64,000 nt of DNA. Source: Allorhodopirellula heiligendammensis (lineage in GTDB: Bacteria > Planctomycetota > Planctomycetia > Pirellulales > Pirellulaceae). The notes below the pieces were generated by a model. The model was given only the letters and a program-made list of their open reading frames with translations. It was not told the origin of the DNA and did no database searches. The stretch lies in NCBI RefSeq assembly GCF_007860105.1, contig NZ_SJPU01000002.1:669525-733524 (forward strand), in the 5' to 3' direction. Positions 35,670-46,569 of the stretch are shown piece after piece (position 1 is the first letter of the stretch; every line of letters starts with the position of its first letter). A program made the position numbers and the translations under genes.

Positions 35670-36446
35670 CTACTCACTTTTCGTTGTCGGCGTCGAATTC
35701 GCAATGGCGTCGTGAATCAAGCGTGAAGGAACCATCTTGGAGAGCTTCGCACCGGAAACGTCGGTCACTACGCCCACATAGATGCCTACCACAGTGACGT
35801 CATCGGTCGATCTATCGAATAGAAACGCAGGGCCGCCACTCGTCCCTTGCGCAATTGCCGGAGAGCAGTAAACAATCGGCTCATGTCCCCAACGCGTCTT
35901 GCTTTGAATTTCAGTCGAAGCTACATAGCCGACGACCGCAAGTGGTGAAATGGGTTCCTTCGCACCGAATCCAAGTGGAAAACCAGCGGTGACGATCTGA
36001 GTGGTTGGCGTCTGGGTCTCAGTGCAAACGCTCTGAAGTGATACAGAGAGTGTCATCAGGTTGTCGACATGGAGCCTTCCGTTTGGGTCAGGGCGGATTT
36101 CCGCGATGGCAAAATCAGATGTGGGATCGCGTTGCCACGGGTCGGATTCACCAGAACAGAGAGACTTCAGCGATACCGATTGCGATTTGCCCGCCGGATC
36201 ACGATAGACCAACTTGCTTTTCGCATTCGTTTCGTCGCTACCGTGCCCGGCCGCGACGAGAAACAACTGCTCGGCAGAATGTACGAAGAATGCGGAGCAA
36301 AGTTTCATGCTGTCCGGTTTGTTTTCCTCCGGCGACTGAATGCACACTGCGCGTTCCCAACGATGCAACGTTGGTGGAGTCGACAAGCCGGTCCGTGGAA
36401 TGGAGACGGAAAGTAACACGAATAACAGTAAGGTGAGTTGTTTCAT
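35670..36446 (-). CDS. Exported trypsin-like serine protease
   Basis: 258 aa from the ATG at 36446, followed at once by a signal peptide (LTLLLFVLLSVSIP). The catalytic triad of the chymotrypsin fold is present in order: His in VAAGHG, Asp in SDFAIAEI, Ser in GTSGGPA. No PDZ domain is present, so it differs from DegP. It is small and probably periplasmic, with an unknown substrate. The operon context is not informative: the DUF1501 gene to the right ends about 320 bp away behind terminator-like hairpins. Confidence 0.88.
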   Translation of the reverse strand: MKQLTLLLFVLLSVSIPRTGLSTPPTLHRWERAVCIQSPEENKPDSMKLCSAFFVHSAEQLFLVAAGHGSDETNAKSKLVYRDPAGKSQSVSLKSLCSGESDPWQRDPTSDFAIAEIRPDPNGRLHVDNLMTLSVSLQSVCTETQTPTTQIVTAGFPLGFGAKEPISPLAVVGYVASTEIQSKTRWGHEPIVYCSPAIAQGTSGGPAFLFDRSTDDVTVVGIYVGVVTDVSGAKLSKMVPSRLIHDAIANSTPTTKSE

Positions 36447-36610
36447 CGTTCGGTCAATGCATTGCGATAACGGACAAGCGATCCCGCAAGCATTGTATGC
36501 GACCGACTCACTCACTGTTTGGGATGTTGGGGGGCGGCGGTAGCAGCGGCGCTAAAAAACTTGGCTCATCGATACGGCTCTGTTATTTTGCTCTTTCGCC
36601 GCGTCAGGTC

Positions 36611-36654
36611 TCAGAACGCCCTGTTCTGAAAGGTGCCACTTACCGATGTGGCAC
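36611..36654 (-). terminator. Two adjacent hairpins downstream of the DUF1501 operon
   Basis: TCAGAAC/GTTCTGA (36611-36617 and 36623-36629) and GTGCCAC/GTGGCAC (36633-36639 and 36648-36654) form perfect 7-bp stems. They lie 110-150 bp past the stop of the DUF1501 gene and before the protease start, both minus strand. No T run, so this may be a factor-dependent terminator or a repeat element. Confidence 0.4.
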
Positions 36655-36763
36655 GTTCAGTTTCCGTGCTCACTCAGCGTCTTGCCGAACGCGGTCTTGA
36701 CGAGTGGTAGGTGACGCTCGTGGTACGCCACCGCCGACGCAAGTTTCCGGCGGCGATGATGTG

Positions 36764-38311
36764 CTAAGCCAACAGTTCTCGCACCACGCGAGCCTGCTCG
36801 ACACCGGTGAGTTTTTGATCGAGGCCTTGGAACGGATAGGTCAGGCGTTCGTGGTCGATGCCCAGGCGTTCGAGAATCGTGGCATTGAGATCGCGGATGT
36901 GGACGCCGTCACGGACAATATTATAGCTGAATTCATCGGTTTCCCCGTGCACGACGCCGCCGCGCACTCCCGCACCTGCCAGCCAAACCGAGAAGCACTT
37001 GGGATGATGGTCGCGGCCATAATTAGTTTTCGTCAGTTCACCCTGGCAGTAGATCGTCCGCCCGAATTCGCCGCCCCAGACGACGAGCGTGTCATCGAGT
37101 AGCCCACGCTGTTTTAAATCGGTGAGCAAGCCGGCCGATGGCTGATCGGTATCCCGACACTGATTGGGCAGGTCTTTCGGCAGAGTTCCATGCTGATCCC
37201 AGCCACGATGAAAGATCTGTGTGAAACGCACGCCGCGTTCAGCCAGTCGGCGGGCCATCAAGCAACAGTTCGCATAGGTGCCCGGCTTTAGAACATCGGG
37301 ACCATACAGATCGAGTACGTGCTGGGGCTCGTCGCTTAAATCGGCGAGATCCGGGACGCTGGTTTGCATCCGAAACGCCATCTCGTACTGTGCGATCCGA
37401 GCATCCGTTTCAGGGTCGCCGATCCGGCGAAGCGTTTCTCCGTTGAGTTCGGCGAGCGTATCGAGCATGCGGCGGCGGACGCGGGAGTCAATGCCGTCGG
37501 GGTTAGACAGGTAGAGCACGGGGTCGCCGCTGCTGCGCAATGCCACGCCTTGGTATCGGCTCGGCAAATAACCACTTCCCCATAACCGGTTGTAGAGCGC
37601 CTGGGCCTGTTTACGACCGGTCCACGACGCAGTCATCACGACAAAGGCGGGTAGGTCGGCGTTTTCGGTACCGAGACCGTAGCTGAGCCATGCACCGAGC
37701 GACGCCTTGCCCGGCAATTGATTTCCCGTGCAGATGTAGGTGATCGCAGGGTCGTGATTGATCGCCTCGGTATACATCGACTTGACCAACGAGATCTCGT
37801 CGACTTTGCCAGCCATGTGCGGGATTAACTCGCTCGCCATGGTGCCGTTTTCGCCATAGGGAGAAAACTGGTAGATACTCGGTGCGATCGGAAAACGTGA
37901 CTGGCCACTCGTCATCGTGGTCAGACGTTGACCCTGCCGAATCGACTCGGGTAAATCTTTGTCGAACCAGTCCGCCATCGCGGGCTTATGATCCCACATG
38001 TCCATTTGGCTGGGGGCACCCGACATGAACAGGTAAATCGCCCGCTTGGCGGCGGGGGCGTGATGTGGCAGGCCAGGCAGGCCTTCATTTGGCGCAGATG
38101 GGGCCGCACCCATCTTTGTGGCGGACGCCACGCTTGACGTCAGTTCCGCTGCGATCGCGCCCGGAGTGCCTTCGAGTGACGCCAGCGCCGCCATCCCCAA
38201 ACCTGCACAGGACTTTGAAAACAGGGAGCGACGAGTCAATTGCGACAGTCGAGTTTGGGCCTCCGACGCGTGAATCAGATCGGCTGCATGTCGATGGGAT
38301 GAGCGGTTCAT
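36764..38311 (-). CDS. DUF1501 protein, Tat-exported (second copy)
   Basis: 515 aa from the ATG at 38311, which overlaps the upstream DUF1549 stop as ATGA. A twin-arginine motif ([14 protein letters not shown]) and hydrophobic stretch mark a Tat signal. The body carries the DUF1501 features: [49 protein letters not shown], and [12 protein letters not shown]...GRDHHPKCF. Compared with the copy at 18.2 kb it belongs to the other common subtype, with a larger middle. Cytochrome-DUF1549-DUF1553 partner upstream in the same operon. Confidence 0.93.
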   Translation of the reverse strand: MNRSSHRHAADLIHASEAQTRLSQLTRRSLFSKSCAGLGMAALASLEGTPGAIAAELTSSVASATKMGAAPSAPNEGLPGLPHHAPAAKRAIYLFMSGAPSQMDMWDHKPAMADWFDKDLPESIRQGQRLTTMTSGQSRFPIAPSIYQFSPYGENGTMASELIPHMAGKVDEISLVKSMYTEAINHDPAITYICTGNQLPGKASLGAWLSYGLGTENADLPAFVVMTASWTGRKQAQALYNRLWGSGYLPSRYQGVALRSSGDPVLYLSNPDGIDSRVRRRMLDTLAELNGETLRRIGDPETDARIAQYEMAFRMQTSVPDLADLSDEPQHVLDLYGPDVLKPGTYANCCLMARRLAERGVRFTQIFHRGWDQHGTLPKDLPNQCRDTDQPSAGLLTDLKQRGLLDDTLVVWGGEFGRTIYCQGELTKTNYGRDHHPKCFSVWLAGAGVRGGVVHGETDEFSYNIVRDGVHIRDLNATILERLGIDHERLTYPFQGLDQKLTGVEQARVVRELLA

Positions 38312-41300
38312 TTGCAAACTACCTCGTCTAGGTTGAGCAGGGTACTGGCGAGCACGGTCCAAGCGGCCAAGCTCGCGTCGGCGGACCCGACCAACTTCGT
38401 CGCTTGATCGGGGCTCTCGCCATAGAGATCCGTCAAATCCGTCAACAGGCTGGCGAGGGAATCGAGTTCACCTGCGGTCGGCGACCGCAGCGTTATCTTT
38501 TCGAAGAGATCAGTCAGCGACAGTTTGGGATTCGTGGTATCCGTTTCTATCATCTGGTCGGCTAACCGCCGCGAGGCAGCCATCGTTTGGGGCTCGTTGA
38601 GCATCAACAAAGCTTGCAGGGGCGTGTTGGTCCGTTCTCGGCGGGCCGTACATGACTCACGACTGGGGGCATCGAACGTCGTCATCACAGCGGGGGCGCT
38701 GGTACGTTTCCAAAATGTGTAAACGCTGCGGCGATAGATTTTGTCGCCTTCGTCGGCCACGAACGTCGCCGTGTTGGAATCGGTGTATCCCACTGCTGCC
38801 CACAACCCAGCAGGCTGAGGAGGTTTCACGCTCGGACCACCTTGTTGGTCGACGAGCAGGCCGGACACGGAGAGCATCTGGTCTCGCAGCATCTCGGCGT
38901 CGAGACGAAAGCGCGGGCCTCGGGCGAGCAGACGATTGTTGGGATCGATCGCCTGCATCTCCGCGGTCGATTTGGCATCACGTTGGTAGGCGTCCGTCAT
39001 GACCAATCGTTTCATCATCGCTTTGACGTCCCAACCACTCTCACGAAATTCGATCGCCAGCATATCGAGCAGCTCGGGGTGGGATGGTGGGGTGCCCTGA
39101 CTGCCAAAATCCTCGCTCGTCTTAACCAAGCCGGTGCCGAACAGCTGTTGCCAAAACCGATTCACGGCGACACGGGCCGTCAGCGGGTGATCGTCCGCCG
39201 TCAGCCACTCGGCCAATGCCAACCGGTCGGTATCATCGTCGCTCCGAAGCGGTGGCAAAAAGGCGGGCGTGCCACGGTCGACTGCATCACCCGGAGCGTC
39301 GTATTGGCCACGTATCAGCACTCGCGCCTCACGTGGCTCGGTGGTTTCTTTCCAGACGAGCGTTGTTGGAAGGCTGTTCTGCAGGTCGCTCTGCATCTTG
39401 ATCAAGCCGCTGCGCAGGTCTTGAATTGCTAACCACTGCGGCGAACGGCAATACTTGCGTCGGTAGAACTCTCGCACGGCCTCGGAAGCGGATTGGGCAT
39501 CGGCATTGTCAGCGGGGGGCTCCCTCTTCGCAATTGCCGCCAAGGCGGCTTTGAGCGGTTCCGCCAACTCAACCTCTCCGGCAGCAAATGCTTCCCCTAA
39601 ACGGGTTTCGACGTCGTCGTAGACGGTCAACTGCACGTCACGAAACATATGGCCTGCGTACTTCGATTGATAATGAAGTTCAATGCGAAGTTGCGTTGGA
39701 GTCTCTGGCGTTGAATCCACCTGCGATTGCAGTTCAAACCAAGCCGTTCGCGGCCCCTCACTTTGATGACCGGCCACCGCCCAACCACGATCAGCGTCAA
39801 TTGCACCGTCGACGGCCATCTCTACAGAAAAACCATCACCATCGGTTTGTTGGCGACTCGCCAATGCGGACGCAATCTTCACCGCTTGCCACTCCGATTG
39901 ATCGTCTGGGCGCGTCTGCAGTACGATCTCGCTGAGTACTGCATTGCCATTGGACGACGCCCCCACACGGGTGTTCTGATCGTCTGTGAGGGCTCCCAGT
40001 TGCAGCATCCGCCACTGGCCGGGCGGAAGCTCGCACTCAATCTCAATGGTCTCCTTGGCGGCAACCTTGCCAGCGACATGGACGATCGTATCGTCGATGA
40101 TGCTCGTTTCTGTTTTCGATTTGGATTGAGCCGTGCGTGGCCTAAGCACCGCTGATTTCGCATTCGAGCTTCCCGCCAGTGCCGACTCCCACGCTTTCTG
40201 GGCAGCATCGACGTCCGGCAGCAAGCCATCCTGTTGCAGGTCGATTGCGGCGATTTCGGTGGCAATTTCATCGAGTCGCTGCTGCTGTTCCTCGCTGGCC
40301 ACGCGCACGACTGGGGCATGATCTTTCGTGTTCCCGTCGAGGGCGCGGCCGTCGAGTGAGTTGAAAAATGCTGACAGGGAGAAGAACTCTCGCTGCGAAA
40401 TCGGATCGAATTTGTGGTCGTGGCAGACCGCACACCCCGTCGTCAGTCCCAGGAATACGGTGCCGAACGCGTCTGTCCGATCGATCACATTGCGAGCAAA
40501 TACCTCCTCGTAGATCGAACCGCCCTCGTTGGTGGTGACATTGAGTCGATTGAATCCAGAGGCAATCTGCTGAGCAAGAGTAGCCTCGGGGAGCAAATCA
40601 CCGGCAAGCTGCTCGGTGATGAAAACATCCATGGGCTTATTTTCATTGAACGCAGAGATTACCCAGTCCCGATAGGGCCACATCTCTCGATAGTTGTCCA
40701 AGTGCAAACCGTGGGTGTCACCATACCGCACCAGATCGAGCCAATAGCGGGCCATGTGCTCGCCATAGTGCGACGAGCTCAGCAGTCCATCAACGTATTT
40801 CTCATACGCATCAGGATCGGTGTCGTGGATGAAACGTTGCACTTGTGACCAGGTGGGTGGCAGACCAGTCAGGTCAAACGCGACTCGGCGAGCGAGGGTC
40901 ACGCGATCCGCGGGGCCGTTCGCGCGGAGAGACTTCTTTTCCAGGGCAGCGTTGATCCAGCAATCAATGGGGTCGTCGCTCGTGTCGCCGGAGCTGGCTG
41001 GCAAATCACGAAGGGTGGGGGGGGTGAACGACCAGTGGGCCTGAAACTCAGCACCCTGTTGAACCCAGTTCGATAGCAACGACCTGGCATCGTCGCTGAG
41101 CGGCTTGTGATAGTCCGGCGGCGGCATCAGCATGTCGGGATCGTCGCTGTTGATCCGCTCCAGGAGAACGCTCGTCTCCCAGTCGTCCAAGTCAATCACC
41201 GACTGGGCCCCCTCTGCGGTATCGAGCCGCACTCCGGATTCCCGCTTGTTTTCGTCCGGCCCGTGACAGGCGAAACAGTGATCAGATAGCAGCGGGCGAA

Positions 41301-41445
41301 TATCTCGAGAGAAATCGACTTTGCTACCGTCGGCTGGGAGAATCTCGGTGGGAACGCTATTGGCGGGCTCAGCAGCCACGCTGACGCCTAATAGCACCAG
41401 CGACAAGGCGATGAGTACCAAGTACCGCGAATCAGTCGGCAACAT
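38308..41445 (-). CDS. Cytochrome c / DUF1549 / DUF1553 protein
   Basis: 1045 aa from the ATG at 41445, selected because a signal peptide follows directly ([17 protein letters not shown]); 69 upstream codons are open but non-homologous. The PSCyt1 haem motif CFACH lies at 57-61, within [15 protein letters not shown], one of the most conserved phrases of the family. DUF1549 ([17 protein letters not shown]...) contains [11 protein letters not shown]1553 ([28 protein letters not shown]) ends the protein. It forms an operon with the DUF1501 gene and ends in it by four bases. Unlike the 19.6-21.8 kb paralogue it has no Ig-like insert; instead it has a long middle segment (about 400-640). Confidence 0.93.
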   Translation of the reverse strand: MLPTDSRYLVLIALSLVLLGVSVAAEPANSVPTEILPADGSKVDFSRDIRPLLSDHCFACHGPDENKRESGVRLDTAEGAQSVIDLDDWETSVLLERINSDDPDMLMPPPDYHKPLSDDARSLLSNWVQQGAEFQAHWSFTPPTLRDLPASSGDTSDDPIDCWINAALEKKSLRANGPADRVTLARRVAFDLTGLPPTWSQVQRFIHDTDPDAYEKYVDGLLSSSHYGEHMARYWLDLVRYGDTHGLHLDNYREMWPYRDWVISAFNENKPMDVFITEQLAGDLLPEATLAQQIASGFNRLNVTTNEGGSIYEEVFARNVIDRTDAFGTVFLGLTTGCAVCHDHKFDPISQREFFSLSAFFNSLDGRALDGNTKDHAPVVRVASEEQQQRLDEIATEIAAIDLQQDGLLPDVDAAQKAWESALAGSSNAKSAVLRPRTAQSKSKTETSIIDDTIVHVAGKVAAKETIEIECELPPGQWRMLQLGALTDDQNTRVGASSNGNAVLSEIVLQTRPDDQSEWQAVKIASALASRQQTDGDGFSVEMAVDGAIDADRGWAVAGHQSEGPRTAWFELQSQVDSTPETPTQLRIELHYQSKYAGHMFRDVQLTVYDDVETRLGEAFAAGEVELAEPLKAALAAIAKREPPADNADAQSASEAVREFYRRKYCRSPQWLAIQDLRSGLIKMQSDLQNSLPTTLVWKETTEPREARVLIRGQYDAPGDAVDRGTPAFLPPLRSDDDTDRLALAEWLTADDHPLTARVAVNRFWQQLFGTGLVKTSEDFGSQGTPPSHPELLDMLAIEFRESGWDVKAMMKRLVMTDAYQRDAKSTAEMQAIDPNNRLLARGPRFRLDAEMLRDQMLSVSGLLVDQQGGPSVKPPQPAGLWAAVGYTDSNTATFVADEGDKIYRRSVYTFWKRTSAPAVMTTFDAPSRESCTARRERTNTPLQALLMLNEPQTMAASRRLADQMIETDTTNPKLSLTDLFEKITLRSPTAGELDSLASLLTDLTDLYGESPDQATKLVGSADASLAAWTVLASTLLNLDEVVCK

Positions 41446-41706
41446 GCGTGGGACTCGGACGTGAGAGGCGTGCGCAGATAGGGCGGATGAATTGCATCCG
41501 CGTGAACGCGAGGTGGGATAGTCCTCACTATATCCAATATCCCTCTCAATGCCAGCGCAACATCGGATCAGAAATCCCGTCAGGGTCGTCCCGAACCGAA
41601 CCGATGGCTTCCCTGCCAGCACAGCAGCGCGGCCGGGAAGAGTGAAACGCAATGGTTATTCATGCGTTGGCGAGTGTCGCTGCGACCAGTCGATCTGGCT
41701 GTGATT

Positions 41707-42195
41707 TCAACCGTCGTAAACCGGTGTGAGTTCGACGCCGCACATTCGCAAGTATACCGACAAAATGCCCCGATGATGAACTGCGTGATTGAGTACCCAA
41801 GTACGTAAGCACTCGCTTTTGGGAATCGTGAATAGGGCCTGGCCACCTGATTTCAGCGACCACATTTCCGCCATGATGTCATCGGAGCAGTTCACCAGTG
41901 ATTCGCGGGCAGCTTTCAGATTGTTGTCAAACTGTTTCAGGAGCACGCTCGGATTGGATTCACTGGAGACTTGCTCTGCAGGCCCGTCCGGTGGTGCTAT
42001 GTCAAAATAGGACTGCTCGATGATTTTGGGAGTCCACCCGATGATATCGACGAGGTGGTTGGCATTCCAAGCAATCGTGTGCAGACCCTCGGCGGCGCAC
42101 CAGTCCATTTTGTCAGCCGGAACTTTTTCCAGCAGATTGCGAGTTCTTGCCATCTCGGCATCCAATTCAGGAATCATTTGGTCGGCCAGGCCCAT
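41707..42195 (-). CDS. DinB-like four-helix protein
   Basis: 162 aa, the usual DinB/YfiT length. The two metal-binding clusters are visible: WNANHLVDIIGW (His about 47) and VLNHAVHHRGILSVYL (His about 138, 142). DinB proteins are metal-binding four-helix bundles, several known as thiol transferases (bacillithiol- or mycothiol-dependent) or stress-induced proteins. No signal peptide. Divergent from purB. Its substrate is unknown. Confidence 0.85.
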   Translation of the reverse strand: MGLADQMIPELDAEMARTRNLLEKVPADKMDWCAAEGLHTIAWNANHLVDIIGWTPKIIEQSYFDIAPPDGPAEQVSSESNPSVLLKQFDNNLKAARESLVNCSDDIMAEMWSLKSGGQALFTIPKSECLRTWVLNHAVHHRGILSVYLRMCGVELTPVYDG

Positions 42196-42491
42196 GTCAG
42201 TCTCTCCATATCAATTGAATTTCATGCCAGTGTGTCCCCAGTCAGAACGGAGACTAGTTTCACGGTTCTGCCAAGCGTCTGCAATGCGGGATGTTGGCGA
42301 AGAGCTACCCTTGGACAACGCTTCCAACCGACTATGATCACGCCCCAGGTGTGTTTCAGTGGTGGATCATCTGCTGGAAACTACCGTCGCCAGAGGCTGG
42401 GAAATCCCGTTCAACGTCGAAATCCATGCTCCGGCGAGCTTCGTAATCACGTCCATCGCGTCTTTTATCGACCTTCTACTCCGAGTTTCCC

Positions 42492-43919
42492 GTGCCCGAT
42501 TCCCTCCCCAACGTTCTTGCATCCCGCTACGCCAGCGATGCGATGGTAGCAATTTGGTCGCCTGAATCCAAAGTTATCCAAGAGCGGCGGCTGTGGATTG
42601 CAGTGATGGAAGCGCAGTCCGACCTCGGTGTGCCAATTCCCGACGGTGTTATTGAGGCGTACCGCAATGTGATCGAGCAGGTCAATTTGCAGTCGATTGA
42701 TGATCGCGAACGCGTCACCCGCCATGACGTCAAAGCGCGGATCGAGGAGTTCAACGACTTGGCCGGCCACGAGCACATTCACAAGGGGATGACGAGCCGC
42801 GATCTGACAGAGAATGTCGAGCAGCTTCAAATACGCTTGGCACTGCTGCTCGTTCGCGACCGCATTGTCACTTCACTGGCCATGTTGGCTGATCGGGCGT
42901 CGCAGTTCGCCGAGCTGGCCATCGCGGGACGCAGTCACAACGTCCCTGCTCAGGTGACGACAGTGGGCAAGCGATTTGCGAACACTGCGGAGGAGATGCT
43001 GACGGCTTACCAGCGCGTCGAGGAATTGATTGCCCGCTATCCACTGCGGGGTATCAAGGGACCGGTGGGCACCCAGCAGGATATGCTCGATCTATTCCAG
43101 AACGACGCCAACAAACTCGACCAGCTCGATGGGCGCATCGCAGAGCGGCTGGGGTTCACGTCCGTGCTCGACAGCGTCGGTCAAGTCTACGCGCGCTCAC
43201 TCGATTTCGATGTCGTCTCTGCCCTGACGCAGGTCTCCTCGGCACCGGCGAATTTTGCTCGCACGCTTCGATTGATGGCAGGCGCCGAGCTGGCGACGGA
43301 AGGCTTTCGGCCCGGGCAAGTTGGCTCGTCAGCCATGCCTCATAAGATGAATGCTCGATCGGCCGAACGCATTGATGGATTCTGTGTTCTGCTGCGAGGT
43401 TACCTGTCGATGGTCGGCGGTTTGATCGGCGATCAGTGGAACGAGGGTGACGTCAGTTGCAGTGTCGTGCGGCGAGTGGCTGTTCCCGATGCGTTCTTGG
43501 CAATTGATGGGCAAATGGAAACGTTTTTGACTGTGCTGAGCGACTATGGCGTTTACCCGGCAGTGATCGATCGTGAACTCCGCCGCTACCTTCCGTTCTT
43601 GGCAACCACGAAAATTTTGGTCGCCGCAGTGAAGGCTGGCGTTGGTCGCGAGAGCGCTCACGAGGCGATCAAGGAACACGCTGTGGCAGCTGCCTTGGCA
43701 ATGCGAGAAACCGGTCGTGACGATAATGATTTGCTGCAGCGTCTCGCTGCAGATGATCGTCTCCCATTGACCGGTGAACAGTTGCAGGCTGCGATAGGCG
43801 CACCGGTGGAGTTCATTGGCAACGCGGTCGCACAAATCAACAAAGTAAACGCACGAATCGCGTTGCTCGTTGAAAAGAATCCGGAATCTGCCGCCTATCG
43901 CCCTGGAGATATTCTGTAA
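42492..43919 (+). CDS. purB: Adenylosuccinate lyase
   Basis: 475 aa, GTG start at 42492. The fumarase/aspartase superfamily signature GSSAMPHKMN is present, as are GMTSRDLTEN and the SHNVPAQ region near residue 140 with the catalytic His. The enzyme splits adenylosuccinate and SAICAR in purine synthesis, as a cytoplasmic tetramer. Length and spacing agree with the longer PurB subtype. The ribosome-binding site is weak. The RimK-like gene starts 41 bp after its stop and may be cotranscribed. Confidence 0.95.
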   Translation: MPDSLPNVLASRYASDAMVAIWSPESKVIQERRLWIAVMEAQSDLGVPIPDGVIEAYRNVIEQVNLQSIDDRERVTRHDVKARIEEFNDLAGHEHIHKGMTSRDLTENVEQLQIRLALLLVRDRIVTSLAMLADRASQFAELAIAGRSHNVPAQVTTVGKRFANTAEEMLTAYQRVEELIARYPLRGIKGPVGTQQDMLDLFQNDANKLDQLDGRIAERLGFTSVLDSVGQVYARSLDFDVVSALTQVSSAPANFARTLRLMAGAELATEGFRPGQVGSSAMPHKMNARSAERIDGFCVLLRGYLSMVGGLIGDQWNEGDVSCSVVRRVAVPDAFLAIDGQMETFLTVLSDYGVYPAVIDRELRRYLPFLATTKILVAAVKAGVGRESAHEAIKEHAVAAALAMRETGRDDNDLLQRLAADDRLPLTGEQLQAAIGAPVEFIGNAVAQINKVNARIALLVEKNPESAAYRPGDIL

Positions 43920-43960
43920 GATAGGACGCGAACCCATCTCTGCTCAAAAAAAGTTTCTCC

Positions 43961-45175
43961 ATGAAGTTAGCTATTCTTTCCTGCAGCCCGAAATGCTATT
44001 CAACCCGGCGCTTGCTAGAAGCCGCACGGCATCGTGGAGCGACCGCCAAGGTCCTCAATACGCTGAAATTCGCCATCGATTTAGAGCAGGGTGAACCGGA
44101 TCTGTACTACCGCAGCAAACATCTGAGCGAATACGATGCGATCCTACCGCGGATTGGCGCGTCGATCACCTACTTCGGTACCGCGGTGGTACGTCAATTT
44201 GAGCAGATGGATACGTTCAGCGCCTGCTCGTCGGCCGGGATCAGTAATTCGCGTGACAAACTGCGCAGCTTACAGATCCTCAGTCGACACCAAATTGGAA
44301 TTCCGCAAACCACCTTCGTTCGTGACCGCAAAGATATCTTGCCAGCCATCGAACGCGTCGGTGGCGCACCTGTGATCATTAAACTGCTTGAAGGCACCCA
44401 GGGTGTAGGCGTCATTTTGGCAGAGTCGGTCAAGGTGGCCGAGGCAATCATCGAAACGCTCCAGAGCACCCGGCAGAACGTCTTGGTGCAGCGTTTCGTT
44501 TCCGAGAGCAAGGGACGCGATATCCGTGCGTTTGTTGTCGGCGATCGCATCGTAGCAGCGATGCGACGCGTGGCCGTCGGGACGGAGTTTCGCAGCAATG
44601 TCCATCGCGGTGGCCAAACCGAGTCGGTCGAGCTCGAACCCGCCTATGCGGAGACCGCTGTTCGCGCTGCTCAAATCATGGGGCTGCGTGTCGCGGGAGT
44701 GGATATGCTCGAAGGCAAAGATGGCCCGCAGGTCATGGAGGTGAATTCTTCACCAGGCCTCGAAGGTATCGAAACTTGCAGCAACCTCGATATCGCTGGG
44801 GCAGTGATTGACTACATGATCGCTCAAGTTGACTTCCCTGAGGTCGACGTGCGTCAGCGATTAACGGTCAGCAGTGGATACGGTGTCACTGAGATCCACA
44901 TTCGTGACGGCTCAGAGTTTGTCGGTAAGACGATCGATGAGTCCGGGCTGGCCGAGCAGGACATTAACGTGCTAACGCTCTATCGTGGCACGACGGTGAT
45001 CCCCAATCCGAGGCTCAAGCGAACTCTCGAACCGAACGATCGCCTGCTGTGCTTTGGGAAACTCGAGGCGATGCGAGGGATGGTACCCGCGAGAGTACGG
45101 AAACAGCGCCGACCTAAGATCAAGACGCTGCCGGCCTCCGCTCAGCAGATCCAACAAGAGATCTCCAACCACTGA
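43961..45175 (+). CDS. RimK-type ATP-grasp ligase with fused RCK-C/TrkA-C domain
   Basis: 404 aa; RimK itself ends near 300. Residues 1-300 match RimK throughout: AILSCSP, AILPRIGASITYFG, then the ATP-grasp (VIIKLLEGTQGVGV, LVQRFV, GRDIRAFVVG, VMEVNSSPGLEGIE). RimK adds glutamate to the C-terminus of ribosomal protein S6, and relatives make oligoglutamate or modify other peptides. Residues about 305-375 form a TrkA-C/RCK-C domain (VTEIHIRDGSEFVGKTIDESGLAEQDINVLTLYRG...PNDRLLCFG), normally a ligand-binding part of potassium channels, where it senses a small molecule. The fusion predicts ligand control of the ligase. The tail (about 375-404) is Lys/Arg- then Gln-rich. Confidence 0.85.
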   Translation: MKLAILSCSPKCYSTRRLLEAARHRGATAKVLNTLKFAIDLEQGEPDLYYRSKHLSEYDAILPRIGASITYFGTAVVRQFEQMDTFSACSSAGISNSRDKLRSLQILSRHQIGIPQTTFVRDRKDILPAIERVGGAPVIIKLLEGTQGVGVILAESVKVAEAIIETLQSTRQNVLVQRFVSESKGRDIRAFVVGDRIVAAMRRVAVGTEFRSNVHRGGQTESVELEPAYAETAVRAAQIMGLRVAGVDMLEGKDGPQVMEVNSSPGLEGIETCSNLDIAGAVIDYMIAQVDFPEVDVRQRLTVSSGYGVTEIHIRDGSEFVGKTIDESGLAEQDINVLTLYRGTTVIPNPRLKRTLEPNDRLLCFGKLEAMRGMVPARVRKQRRPKIKTLPASAQQIQQEISNH

Positions 45176-45619
45176 GTCGCGCCGAGCCGTGCGTATCCCA
45201 TTGCCATCGAATCCAGCATGGGATCGTTCTTAGTTTCGCCTACAAGGCTGGGGCGCCCACGACGCCTGAGACGTCCACGACGCCTGAGGCCTCGGTGCAA
45301 CAGGCGTCATTCGTTGGGTGATCGGCGAGTTGTCCAAGCGACGTCCGTGTGAACCTGCCGACGACTGCCAATGGCGGTGCTCTCGGGCAGTGATCAAACC
45401 ACCTGGGGCACTTCGTTTTCTTCATTCCTGTGACGGCTCAGGGCTGCGACTGGAGGTGACTGGTTTTTTGAGAATTTTTGTGGCGGGTTCCAAGTATCAC
45501 CGCAACCAATTGTGCAGACGCGTGGTGAGCACACTGCATCACCCCGCTGACAATTTGGTTTGAGAGGAGCTTGCCCTTGGCTGACTCTGCCCGGAAACGT
45601 ATGGAAGGAAACCGACGCG
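45176..45619. other. 444-bp gap with a short tandem repeat
   Basis: CCACGACGCCTGAG occurs at 45257 and 45275 (18-bp period). No gene is supported: the frame upstream of the VTC-domain start has no homology before the ATG at 45620. No promoter was recognised. Confidence 0.45.
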
Positions 45620-46390
45620 ATGACTGAGATTCAAGTCCACGACCAACGCATTGAATTGAAATACTTGCTGGATGCTGACCTGTCTCAGCAAGTTCGGCAA
45701 TGGGCTCGTGAACGCCTTGGTGTTGACGCTCACTGCAGCGACACCTTCGGCGACAGCTACGACGTCACTACGTTGTATCTCGATACCCCTGAGTTGGATC
45801 TGTTTCACCGCACTGGCGAGATTGGCAAGGCAAAGCATCGAATTCGCCGCTATGGTGCCGAACCGACTTTGTGGGTCGAAACCAAACGCAAGAAAACGGA
45901 TGTCGTCAACAAAAACCGTACCGCGACCAACGACGGTGAAGTGGTCGCTCGCTTGTCCGACCCTTCAGATCCGACGGCATGGTGTGGCAGTTGGTTTGCC
46001 ACGCGGGTCAGCGAGCGTCGCCTGCAGCCCACCGTTCAGGTGCACTATCGCCGCTTCGCGCGAACCTCCACTCTCGGAGGTGAAAATATGCGATTGACCA
46101 TCGACAGCCAATTGCAGGCCAGCGCCGCTGATGGCTGGAACGTCGCCTCGACATCCGATGCTGCAAACCAAGATCGCATCCGGGCAACTGATGCCGAGAT
46201 ACTTGAACTCAAATTTCACAACACGATGCCAGTTCTCTTTAAGGAACTGCTAATGACTTTCGCTATTCCCGTTACGGGATTCTCAAAGTATCGAACGGCC
46301 GTGGATGCATGGAATCTGGCGACCTCTGCACCCATGCTCTCGTCGGTGGCAAACATCGACCTGCCATCGGATTGCCCGTCGATGTGCTGA
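45620..46390 (+). CDS. Stand-alone VTC-domain protein, polyphosphate polymerase-like
   Basis: 256 aa from the ATG at 45620, with AAGGAA upstream at the right distance. The whole protein is one VTC domain, a triphosphate-tunnel beta-barrel: IELKYLLD (start of the barrel), YDVTTLYLDTPELDLFH, KHRIRRY, LWVETKRK, VQVHYRRFAR, and ILELKFHNTMP, with the Glu, Arg and Lys residues inside the tunnel. In yeast vacuoles Vtc4 makes polyphosphate from ATP; bacterial VTC proteins are predicted polyphosphate polymerases. No SPX domain or membrane helices are present, nor a CotH partner, so this is a minimal cytoplasmic form; its activity is unproven. Confidence 0.85.
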   Translation: MTEIQVHDQRIELKYLLDADLSQQVRQWARERLGVDAHCSDTFGDSYDVTTLYLDTPELDLFHRTGEIGKAKHRIRRYGAEPTLWVETKRKKTDVVNKNRTATNDGEVVARLSDPSDPTAWCGSWFATRVSERRLQPTVQVHYRRFARTSTLGGENMRLTIDSQLQASAADGWNVASTSDAANQDRIRATDAEILELKFHNTMPVLFKELLMTFAIPVTGFSKYRTAVDAWNLATSAPMLSSVANIDLPSDCPSMC

Positions 46391-46569
46391 GGGGCATGCC
46401 AGCGTCGTGTGAGAAGACGCTATAGCATCAAGTTAGCCGCCGTCAGGTTTTGTTCTGTGACGGCATCGCTCGTTGCGGATGCGACCAGCAGGCCGTCCAA
46501 ATTCATCATGCTCGAGTTGCCCACGATAAATCCAGACAGTCTCGATAACAGTCGGTTGCCCGCACGGCG

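Noticed and set aside
46400..46569. Minus-strand frame after the OMF gene with VGNSSMMNLDGLLVASAT
   Set aside because: It begins directly after a stop, has no start codon with a ribosome-binding site and no known family; it may be a remnant but cannot be supported.
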